Below, in pieces: positions 24,751-35,444 of a stretch of 64,000 bases of DNA (the first letter of the stretch is position 1; each line of letters starts with the position of its first letter). The notes under the pieces are model-generated. The model was not told where the DNA came from and did no database searches. It saw nothing but the letters and a program-made list of their open reading frames with translations. Made by a program: the position numbers and the translations under genes. Where the stretch lies: assembly GCA_946800325.1 (NCBI GenBank), contig OX326956.1:46857052-46921051 (forward strand), given 5' to 3'. Source of the DNA: Luzula sylvatica. Lineage: Eukaryota; Streptophyta; Magnoliopsida; Poales; Juncaceae.

Positions 24751-26080
24751 TCAAGAGTAAAGAATACATTTCCCAGTTCCAGCACAAACATTACATTCAG
24801 GAGCTACGCCATTAACACGACTCAAACAATGATTTATTCGATCGTTCATCACATCCTGCAAAAGTACATAATCACATTAAACATATTATTAAATTGATAC
24901 ATTATAGATATTTACATTTTCGAAGTCTAATTAAATGATTAAAAAGCTTACTACTAAAAGTTCATGTAAGCCAAGTGGTGCAGTTATTAAATAAGAAACT
25001 CCGTCGTGATCCTTTGATGCTTCGGCTACTAATGCAGGTATATCCTACAAATTACAAAAATACCCGATTAAATCATTAATTACAAAAAGGGTCTCAAAGA
25101 ATCGAAAATAAAATTATGATGAATTTGAACAAACTCGTTGCCAGTGGCGGCCAGGGAAGAGAAAGAAGGGGCTGACAATAATTCGTTTTGCGCCTTTTTG
25201 TACACATTTTGCAAATGCGTCCTTAATTGATGGTTCGGCCAGTTCCTAATTTCAAAATTACAAAATAGTACATGGGTTAGATTGTAAAATGTGCATATTG
25301 CATATTTGTAATACATGCATATTTAGGACATTACCATATGAGCAGGTTCGACTATTTGGTAACTTGCTTTGGTCTTGAACATTGTAACGAACTCATCTAC
25401 GATTTCGAATAAAATAAGAATAAAAATAGCTCTCTGAATCTTGCAACAAATTTGCATTAGAGAGATAATTTTAGAATAAATTTCTCCTTCTTGTCTTGTG
25501 CTTGCTCTTTTCTTGCTTTACTCGGAGTCAAATTATACAACCGAGGCAAAATTTGGCCAATTTGGGCCGGATTACAGAATTGACGGTTAATTGGAGGCTT
25601 AATTGGGCGTTTCCGTTGATGTCTAATTTTACAGTTTGAGTGATTTTAGGCTTAAATTAGAGAATAATCACACAACCCGTACCAAATTTCCATTGAAATT
25701 CTGACACATAACTTACTAAGCATAAGATTTGATTCTTCGCGGCGAGACCCATGGTCTACAATTATCACAGCATCTTTCTCACCCAAATTATCTTCTCCCA
25801 TTTTCTCAATCGGCGATCCTTGTGCATCATTTAGAGAAGCGTTCATGGATAAAATCCGTTTCTTTCTTAAAACTCCTCGGAAATAAACAAATTCAGGGAG
25901 GACAATACAAGGATTGTGTCTCAAAAACGCCCAACTCGATGCGCTGACGAAAAAAGAGAGAATTCTTCACTAAGAGATGATTAAAGAGTTCCATAGAAGT
26001 GGGTATTACCTTGGGGAAGGTCTTGCTGGCAGAGGCGCAGTGGTTGCGGTGGCGGTGGCGTTGGCGTTGGCGAGGTGCAT
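24751..26080 (-). CDS. SIRB: Sirohydrochlorin ferrochelatase, plastid (SirB)
   Basis: Plastid enzyme that inserts Fe2+ into sirohydrochlorin to make siroheme, the cofactor of nitrite and sulfite reductases. Six exons read in frame: 26080-26010, 25943-25717, 25396-25335, 25245-25135, 25044-24952, 24855-24751, giving 222 residues (the plant family is about 225). An N-terminal Ala/Thr/Arg-rich region is a likely transit peptide. The CbiX-type core has the metal-binding VDHGSRREESN (His88), IVEPAHMELAEPSIKDAF, IIVSPFFLFPGRHWQ and YLITAPLGLHELL. The C-terminal Cys198, 209, 212 and 218 (ECNVCAGTGKC) fit the 2Fe-2S cluster known in plant SirB. One short, low-complexity first exon encodes the repeated ANANATATATT. 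Confidence 0.95.
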
Positions 26081-27130
26081 GGAGTGATTGCCGTCTCTTC
26101 TCGCAGCTTGCCTCTTGGTACTGTGTAAAGGTTGCTTCTTTCTTTGTGGGCGCAATTTAGTGTTTACCTTACCCCTCCTAAACTTCTTTCTTTGTGGCCG
26201 TTAATAATAATATTTTATATTTGAAGGCGTGAAGTTCAAAATATTATTTATTTTGTATCATGAGAATATAAATGTCTAAAACTATTAATCCAACAATTGT
26301 TGGTATGTATATAAACAAAAAGTGAGATTTATAGAGTTAGATTGTATTATATTTTCATTGTATTTTTATGATTTTGTGATATTAATAAACATGTTGTCAT
26401 TTTCTTTACTTAATTATAAGAACTGGCAAATTGATTCACATGTTGGTCATAATTTATGGGAAAATATACTTGGCCCTTCTGACTCATTCCAAATTTTTTG
26501 ACGAACTGAACAACAAAAAAGTAAATGGGTTAATTAGCTTCTTAATTGATTCAATAAATTGTTCATTGATATTTTTTAATGGTTTATGCTGTTTTTTTTA
26601 TCGGTTTTCAATAAATTAGTTTTCTTATAAAACGTGCGATTATTTGTGGATGTTTGTACAGTCTTTTTTATAATGATTCGTTTGTAATAATATATCTATT
26701 TTATTAATGAGTCATCTTTATACATATAAGTCATAATATTGTGAATATTACTTTATTTTATAGATAATTTTATTAACATATATAAAACTTAATAGTAATA
26801 ATAATAAAAAAAAATTATTATTATTATATGACCATATTTTATTCTAGTAATTTTAAAAATTGTCTTATCTTCGTATACATATTGTATCATATACAAAACT
26901 TGTATTTGTATCCGTACAACATAGATTATCACGTTAGTTGTATCGTAGGAGCAACAATCTAAGAAGTGTGTCAATTGATGATTTTATTGTAAATACTTTT
27001 TTACAAATAAATGGAGAATGTTGTTTGTTCTCTATCCGTTTATTGGCAATAAGACTGAAATTCGCAATCTTCGTGCCAAACAATCCACTGGGCCGGACCC
27101 ATTAGTAAATAACTTATATGGATACGATGA
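26081..27130. other. Intergenic interval between divergent SirB and DGAT2 genes
   Basis: The first 100 bp is the SirB promoter or 5' UTR. The rest is AT-rich. One end of a transposon-like sequence is visible near 26890-26925 (TTTGTATCCGTACAACATAG), resembling the right end at 27610-27650. No gene seen. Confidence 0.5.
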
Positions 27131-27650
27131 GCTATGTTGCGCAGATATTTCAAAAAATGAACAGTACCCGTATCGAATACGTATCGGATACGGATACGCC
27201 ACCGATACGGCACCGATACGTATCCGATACGTCACGTGACTTATCAGACTATTTTAGTATATCAATTTGGATCGATACGTTTCCGATACGGCACGATACG
27301 TTTTCAATACGGCTAGATACAATTTCGATACGACGGGATACGGTTCCGATACGGCTGACTCATTGTTTTTTGTTTTTTTGCCCAATATAAAAATACCCAA
27401 TACTTTTACTGTTCAATAATATTTTACATCACATATTTTTTTTATCTTATTTATTCGTAAAATATCCAAATCGATAGTACAACATCTTCATTTTCCAAAT
27501 AATTTAAATATATATATTTGATTATATTAAAATATTATTAAATAATATACATATATAATGTATCGTATCCTAGAGTTTTCGAAAATTGTCGTATCGCCGT
27601 ATCCGTATCGTATCGGATACGGTACTCGTATCCGTATCCGTGCAACACAG
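27131..27650. repeat. GATACG-rich subterminal repeat element
   Basis: Left part 27160-27360 has at least a dozen GATACG/CGTATC words (CGTATCGGATACGGATACG, CACCGATACGTATCCGATAC). Right part 27585-27640 has the opposite orientation and ends CCGTATCCGTGCAACACAG. Ends TGTTGCGCAGATA (left) and TGTTGCACGGATA (right, minus strand) form an imperfect terminal inverted repeat. No transposase is encoded. A probable non-autonomous DNA transposon whose subterminal words would be transposase-binding sites. Confidence 0.55.
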
Positions 27651-27851
27651 ATGATGAGTCCATATTTTTTGGAAAACAAATACAAAGAGCTTATACATTT
27701 TCATGCAATGTTTAGTTACACGTATTTATGGAACCATATGTATTAACTAATGGGCTATCTAATATTTATGGCAACGATGAGATGAGCCCATATTGATATA
27801 AACCCCCACCTATTTATGGAACCATGCTATCTGTGGAAATTGGAATCAAGA

Positions 27852-27889
<38 letters not shown>

Positions 27890-27896
27890 AGAAATA

Positions 27897-29932
27897 ATGG
27901 CAGAAAACAAAGAAGAAGGAAAGTGCTCCCTGTTGAAGAGCACCATTGCTCTTTTCTTATGGTTGGGAATGGGTCAGTTCAACTTTCTGCTCGTGTTAAC
28001 GGCCGTCCTTTTCCTACCGGTTCGCCTCAGCTTGTTGTCAGTATTTTCTCTTCTTCTTCTCCCGATTTTGCCGCTTTCAATCTCGCTAGAGTAATTCATT
28101 TAAAAGGTTAATTTGCCGACTCTCTGTTGCAGAGTTCTCGCATTGTTGGTCTTCTTCGCAGTGATCCCGCTCGATAATAACAGTACATTCGGAACGAAAG
28201 TTTCAAGGTAATAGCAAAATATTATTATACTTTACAAAAAAAAAAGATTTCATTTATTGTCGTTTCAAATTCAAATAGGTTTGTGTCGAAATATGCGTAC
28301 GGTTATTTCCCAATTACGCTGCATTTCGAAGACGAACAAGCTTTTGACCTAGATCAAGCGTATGGTAAATTGTTAATACTAACATTTTTATCAATTGCCC
28401 TATTGGCTCCCAAAAAAAATTATTCTCGTTAAGTAATTTGTCAAGTATAATTTGTTCTCGTTATTATTATTTTATTTCTAGTGTTTGGGTACGAGCCTCA
28501 TACAATGTATGCAGAGGGAGCATGGGCACTAACAGATCGTGCCCGTCTCATGCCTTTGCCTAACATCAAGTTTCTTGCTGGCAACATTGTAAGATTTTTG
28601 TTCCAGAAATTTTGCCCATGTCGGTATGTCCATAGGAAATTCAAAAAATAGCCCTTGGGAATAGTAACATTGAATTGCACCTATTAGTCCTATTAAATAT
28701 TTTGCTTTTAATTGCTAATTAATATGAAAATTTAAAGAAAAATTTACTTTTCATTCATTGCCATAAAAAATTCAATTAAGTTACTAATATTTTAGTATGA
28801 TCAATTAAGTCTTTTATATTATTAATCTGGTTCAATTGAGATTTTTTATCCTTTAACTAATGACCGGACTGTTAAGTTGTTACGTAACAACCATGATATG
28901 AAATATTTGATGTTATGGTCATCTGTGACATGTCATATTTTAAAAAAAAATTGCGACATAAGGCATTATGGCATTGTTATTTAATAAATTACAAGATTGT
29001 GTTTGAGATTTATTTTAAGTTATTTGCGCTATTGCACCGCTATTCAGTTCATTGAAAAAATATATGATTTAATAGATATATTTTAATACCTAAAAAATTA
29101 GATTCATATTAAACAATATATGATGTTACGTCATCAAATATAACATGTCATAGATTACCGAGTCATCAAGTATGTCATGTCATGGATTGTCACGTCACAA
29201 CTTAAAAATCCAGTCATCAGTTAATGAATGAAAATACTGAATTGAAACAAATTAAAAAGATAAAGGACTTATTGGCCAAAATAAAAATATAAGAGCTTAA
29301 TTGACCAAATTAAAACATTAGAGATTTGAAGATAAGAGACCAAAAGTATATCTTTTTCCTTAAATTTAAGGGTGTTAAGATAAAGAAAATTATACTTGTC
29401 CCATTTAATATCCCCTCATTGATATGTTGACAATAAATAATAAATGAATTAAATGTTAAATTATTTTAGATAATAAATCATAATACGTGACATATCGTAT
29501 TAATTATGTGATAAACTACATTGATTATGTGGTAAATCAAATTATCACAAAAAAAAATTGATTTATATAATTTTTTTATATTATATTTTATTTTACACAT
29601 GATAGATCATATTTATTTGAATATTTTTTATTATTATTTTACCTTCAATCTTTTTAAAATTTTACGAAATTATTATTTTAATTTTAATTTATATATTTTT
29701 GTTTATTTTTTTATGATAGTTTTATTCATGTGTATCCGTTTATATGTTAAATATACTTATTAGAAATATTAAATGTATAAATGATGTGTGAACGATAAAT
29801 TGTTTTTTCTTTCTTATCATGTATAAAATGACAACAAATAGATGATCATGATTTAATAAAAACTAACATTATTACTCTAATATAAATATATTATATTGTT
29901 GAATGTTGGCAATTGGCAAATGGACTAAATTG

Positions 29933-29965
<33 letters not shown>

Positions 29966-30890
29966 AGTAGGTGTTCCACACTCCATTTTTGAGACAGATA
30001 TCAACATGGCTTGGCCTGATCTCTGTTTCGAAAAAGAGTTTCTATAAGAACCTCGCAGCGGGATGTAGTTGCGTTGTCGTTCCTGGCGGAATGCAAGAGC
30101 TGCTTTATTTGGATCACGATTCAGAGGTGATCGACTACTCCTTTTGTCAACCTCGAATTTTGTAAGTATCTCTTTTGATGATGGCAATTTATGTCTATGT
30201 GTAATAGGTTGTTTTTCTCAAGTCGAGAAAAGGATTCGTAAAAATAGCAATCGAGACGGGTTGTCCCCTTGTTCCTGTATTCTGTTTCGGTCAGGTATAT
30301 AAATGGTAATTACTTCTCGGTTCGGATTACTAATTTGTTGACATGCGACTGATATTGATGCAGAGTCAAGTTTATAAATGGTGGAAGCCGAAAGGGAAAA
30401 TATTTCAGACGATGTACACAGTAATAAAGTACCCGATAATTATATCTTGGGGGAGATTCGGGTACGTAATGTTATCAAATAATCGACTTATTTTTCCTTT
30501 CTTATGTTGAATATGCGATTCTCGCATAATATTATGTGTGATTTATTATTTATACATCTTGCAGAACATCGATTCCGTATCGAGTACCGATGAACATAGT
30601 GATTGGTACGCCTATTCATGTCGAGAAAAACACGAAGCCTTCGGTTGATGAGGTAGGTTATTCGGTTGGTACCTTTTGCTAGTCTATTATTGGAAATCAT
30701 CTTTTTAATGATACAAGAATCAATTTGATTTTGATTATATAAGATAATAGACCGCAATTTAGAATTTCAACAATTTATTGTGATGCAGGTAAATGAAGTG
30801 CATTCTCAATTTGTAGCGGCTATGCAAGAACTATTCAAAAAGTACAAGACTCGGTTCGGATCAGACAAACTCCAACTTCGAATTCTCTAG
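27897..30890 (+). CDS. DGAT2: DGAT2-family diacylglycerol acyltransferase
   Basis: ER membrane enzyme making triacylglycerol from diacylglycerol and acyl-CoA. Nine exons keep frame: 27897-28033, 28133-28207, 28279-28364, 28482-28588, 29971-30126, 30208-30294, 30364-30461, 30565-30652, 30789-30890, giving 311 residues (Arabidopsis DGAT2 is 314). Two N-terminal hydrophobic helices (about 17-65) are followed by the YFP motif (80-82), VFGYEPH (100-106), [57 protein letters not shown] and the C-terminal ER-type LQLRIL. The stretch after EPH, normally conserved in plants, is changed here ([18 protein letters not shown]), so activity or substrate may differ. The exon 1 donor (GTTGTC) is non-consensus and chosen by frame. 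(CT)n at 27857-27886 lies just 5' of the start. Confidence 0.92.
28727..29368. mobile_element. Inverted-repeat element inside DGAT2 intron 4
   Basis: Imperfect inverted repeats of roughly 160 bp. Left AAATTTAAAGAAAAATTTAC...GATCAATTAAG...ACTAATGACCGGACTGTTAAGTTG matches the minus strand of the right end (AAATTTAAGGAAAAAG, then GGTCAATTAAG, then AACTGATGACTGGATTTTTAAGTTG). There is no coding sequence. Target duplications are unclear because the ends are themselves AT palindromes. It makes up nearly half of the 1.38-kb intron. Confidence 0.65.
29936..29963. repeat. (GT)n tract abutting the DGAT2 exon 5 acceptor
   Basis: About 14 GT units followed by GAGAGTAG and exon 5 at 29971. It stands where a pyrimidine-rich tract is normally found. 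Confidence 0.9.
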
Positions 30891-32578
30891 ATTATGTATA
30901 TATACTAGCAGGACGCGCACGGGAAATTCAGCGCGTCCTTGTTTGGAGAATTTTCTTATTTATTTTTATGTTTAGTTCTATTATATGACCATGATTATAA
31001 GATCATGAGTGTCTAAAAAACTTTATTACATGAAATTAATTATATGAATTAATTATTTAATTTTGTTTATAAATTACTCATAAGTTTAATCTATTTCTTT
31101 TTAATTAATAACTGATTTTTTATGTGATGTAAGATTTTATTGTTAAACTCATAAATTTAATCAAATTGTTATGATTTAACTATATTGCCTGCACACGTCA
31201 CATTTCATTGACTCAAATCTTGAATACAGAAAAGTTGGGAGTTATTTTTGATAATGTGCCACAATTCTTTATGCTTAAAGTAACCAAAACAAAATATATT
31301 ATATTTTTTTACAAATAAAGGCAGCTTACATTAATATCATTGCCTAAAAAAGAAATTATGAACCAAATTTGACAAAAAAAAGGGACAAGGATTTTCAAGT
31401 CGAGACTCGCTTCAATGTCAGGACTCAGGACCGATTTAGCTCCAACACGTCAAATTTCGTGAAGACCCAAATACTGCAAACTGAAAAGTCGAGGGTTAAT
31501 ATTATATAAAATAATGTCCTAACAATCTATAGAAAAAAACACATCAAAAACTTAACTTAGTTTAATGATGAAATCAGAAGAAGTTTTACCTCTTGGCATC
31601 AAATATTTTCATAACGCCAGAGATTTTGTCAATTCACATTTTCGTTGCGTTGCGTTTCAATTTTGAGTCCTGAAATTTTGTTTGTGTTTTTCATTCGCCA
31701 TCTCACTTTGTACTACGATAAAAGAAAATAAGTTATATGGCGATAAAATAAATATTTCGATGTATAGATAATTGAATAAAATACCTTTTTATTTGGTATT
31801 AGAGAGAAGAGAAAAAAAACTTCAGGAAAATATCATCGAACATCTTGTTTCCTTCGTAAAAAATGATAAATTACAAGATGGAAAAAGAAAAATATTCCCA
31901 TGAATTTTTCAATTTTCAAAAAAATACAATGATAGATTGTTAAAAAGTAACATAATATAATTTTAGAGAGACAATCCATTTCATTTCTCCTGAAGAGTGC
32001 CTTTCATCATTCCTTTTCGGGATCGGCATATTCCTTTCTCGCCACATTCAAGCTGCCGGAAAGAAAAGCTTCAAATTTATCATTCGGAAAATAATAATAA
32101 TAATAATTTTTTGACAAAAGCTGGAAAGGGCTCAAGTCCCTTGTCCGAGCTGATTTTTTATATAGAGAAATCAAAATTGTTATTTACAAGTTAATAATAG
32201 TAATAATTATTATTATAATCATAAAAAGGGATTTACACATTTACCCTTCTGAAATCCCAAAATATCATATTCATCTTTCGAAAAATCAAACTATCATACA
32301 TACCCTTCTGATAACGTGATTTTAAAATCTGTTTTGAATTAATTTTGAAATATTTTTGAAAACAAAATTATTTTTTCGGATTTTCTATTCATATGAGTAC
32401 ATGCAGAAACGGAAACGCTGTTCAACAGAACAAAAGACTAATTAATGGACCGGATCAATTTATCGAGGCTCAATATCAAACCGACCCATCTAATGCCCAA
32501 AACCCGCTATGTGAGCTTCTTTTTCGTCGTGAATTCATTACCCTGTACTCGTGTAGCAAAATTGCGATTGAATGAAAA
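30891..32578. other. Gene-free interval between DGAT2 and UVSSA
   Basis: DGAT2 3' UTR, then AT-rich DNA. No open frame, RNA gene or transposon end was recognised. Short ATT trinucleotide runs occur at 32089-32108 and 32195-32215. Confidence 0.5.
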
Positions 32579-34540
32579 ATGGGAGAAGAGTTACAGGGCG
32601 GCTCAGGCATGGTGGTGGCGAGGCTAATTGATAGTGCCACCAACTCTACGGAACCGGATATTGATCCGCGTTTGCTCAAGGCGATAAAGTCTGCAGTGCG
32701 TTCGTCTGAGGCGGAGACTCGTTCCGCCGTGCAGTTCCTCATGACACTCATGAATAGACCCCACTCTCAGGTCAGTGTTTTTTTCTCTTCTCACCCTTTC
32801 TCCTTTCCAAATTTGATTGAAATTGGCCGCAAAAAAAAATTGTTTCAAAAAACGAAGACGATTGATTGAATTGAAATTAGGTTTGCTAAATTTTTGTACT
32901 TCTCAATTGCATAGATACGTTACTTGGCTTTGCTCATAATAGACGAATTATTCATGCGATCGAAACTCTTCAGAACCCTGTTTGTAGAAACCCTTGACCA
33001 ATTCTTAACCCTAAGTGTTGGATTCAGACAAAGCACGCCTCTTCCACCCCCTTCTTCGACAGCCACGACCCTTCGCAAGAAATCAATTGAATTTCTCGAG
33101 AAATGGAATTCGGGTTTTGGAATTCATTATCGTCAATTGAGATTAGGGTTTCATTATTTGAAAAATAATCTCAAATTACAATTCCCAAATAACCCTGAAA
33201 GTACTGTGCGGAGACAGCGTGAGAGAAGAGAGAGAGAAATTAAAACTCAGGAAATTTTACTTGGTAAATACGAAACCCTAAAAGAGAATTTTTCTTCGAT
33301 AAAGAGGGAAATCAATTCCACAATTGACGAGATTAAGGAGTGCATGGAAATCGTTAGTTCAAAGGAAGATGAATTCAAACCTTTCACGAATGGAGAGGAT
33401 GATGAAACCGAGAGGATTGAATCAATGGAAATGAGGCAAATTCGTATCGATTCAATGAAGGAGGAAAATATGGTTCATGAAACCCTAGAAAACAAGGCAT
33501 TATTCGATACCTTAAGAGAATTGCACAAATTACTCGTCAAGAAACATTTAATTTCAATTCAAGATTGGATCTCAGTTCTAATTAGGGTCGAGTTGAGCGA
33601 TAATAGGTTTCGAGACACTGCACTAAAAGAGTTAATTGATTTAAGAAACAATATCCAATCAATCAAGAACAAATTAACTCAAATTGGTTGTGTTTTCGAC
33701 AAAGGAAAGAGAAAAGAAGAGGAAGAAGAAGAAGACGATTTATGGGAAGAGGGTAAAATCGATAATATTCCCCCAAATTCAAATTCAAATTCAATTCAAA
33801 ACAATTCCAAAGAAGAAGATATACCATCTACTTCATCCCCATCTCTCAAAAAATCAAATTCAAATAAAATTACCAAAAACCCTAATTTGGATCCGGAAAA
33901 GTCGAAACTATTATCACAAGCCCCAATTATAAATTGGGGCCCTTTATTAGATAATTGGGATTCGAAGAGCGATAGTGTAGCAAATCAAAGGGGTTTAGAA
34001 ATCGAAGCTCATTGGGGGAGAGTGGACCACGATAGAATAATTCCACGGGAAAAAATTGCAGAGATTAACGTGCATTGTACAATTTACAAAGAAGATCCAA
34101 TCGAGATTAAACCTTGTCTTGCCCCTTTAAAAAACGGGTCTCTTTGTCAAAGAAAAGATTTACGAATTTGCCCTTTTCATGGATTGATAGTCCCCAGAGA
34201 CGAGAAGGGTAATCCGGTAAATAATCGTGAGGATGAGAGAGAGAGTATGAGTGGAAATGATGAGGGTGTAGAGGGAGAAAGTGTGGAGGAATTGGCAAGA
34301 GAGGCGGTGAAGAATGTGAGGAGGAGAGAGAGAGATGAGAGAGAAGTAAAGAGGGCGAAAAATAAGAGAGTGAGAGAGTTCAATCAAGAGGTTTTGAGAG
34401 AATCGGCGTTGGCTTCTACTTCTTATTCGGAGGAATTGGTGCGAAATGGAGACGAGTTTAAATCCAAGAAACAAACTTTGGCCTCTATGTTGAAGAAGAA
34501 AGTTACCGCCAAAGATAGAATAGCTAAAAAATTGCTGTGA
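32579..34540 (+). CDS. UVSSA: UV-stimulated scaffold protein A homologue (UVSSA)
   Basis: Nuclear factor of transcription-coupled nucleotide-excision repair; in eukaryotes it links stalled RNA polymerase II with CSA/CSB and TFIIH. Two exons, 32579-32770 and 32915-34540 (CTCAG|GTCAGT and TTGCATAG|ATA), give 605 residues. The N-terminal VHS-like helical domain (about 1-150) includes AETRSAVQFLMTLMNRPHSQ, IRYLALLIIDELFMRSKLFR and SIEFLEKWNSGFG. A coiled, acidic middle (EEEEEDDLWEEGK) and Asn/Ser-rich linker follow. The C-terminal DUF2043 region has the zinc-binding set C465, C475, C483, H486 (CLAPLKNGSLCQRKDLRICP) and a basic tail. Length and domain order fit plant UVSSA. Confidence 0.92.
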
Positions 34541-35330
34541 AATTTCTTATTTTAATTTTTTTTTGTAATGAATTGTTACTGTAAATATTTTATGGTACAT
34601 CAAATATTATTTGATTATGCATCTATATAGAACCAAACTGGTCATTCGAGTAAGAGGAAAGAAAGCTCAAAGTCCTTGTCTTTGCACATGGAAAAGAGGC
34701 TCTATGACTTCAAATTGAATCCATAAAATCCGGCCTATAATAGAACTAACAAACAAATTGTATTACTGTGTTTGGAATTATTATTTGAATTTTAAATTTT
34801 AAATTATTACTACAATTTTTTTTTTTGTGCATTAAACTTCCCTTAGGCTATATTACTACAAATTAACTAGGTATGATTTATTATATGCGAATAATGATTA
34901 CAAACAAGGTGAATTATAAGCAAATTCTTTGAAAGTGGGGGCATTCAGGTCTAGTGTCGATGTATTTAGGTAACAAAGAAAACGAAATGTCTCCAAAATG
35001 AGACTTAAAAGGTGAATTATAATCCAGATGTTCAATTTATTTATTTCACAGTAATATGCGACTAATTTTCTCACCTAATACAATAATGTAAACATTTAGC
35101 CCTATCTATTAATCTAACAAGTGGAGATCCAAGATGCATGTGTGCAATAAAAAGGATCACATAATTGTGGTTCTCAATTTAATTTCCATCTTGTTCATTG
35201 ATCAAGCTATATTGGTCTCGTGACAAGATAAATACCCATTTCGTCACCTTCACGGCACCTCTCTTGCTACACTTATTATTTCCCTTTCTTTTCTTCTTCA
35301 TTTGAGAGGTGCACTTATTAGATAACACAT
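34541..35330. other. Intergenic interval between UVSSA and IQD
   Basis: UVSSA 3' UTR and the IQD promoter. AT-rich; no transposon or additional gene recognised. Confidence 0.5.
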
Positions 35331-35435
<105 letters not shown>

Positions 35436-35444
35436 CTTTTTCTA

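Noticed and set aside
34107..34474. Minus-strand open frames opposite the UVSSA 3' end
   Set aside because: Produced by the purine-rich basic tail of UVSSA; no start context or motif.
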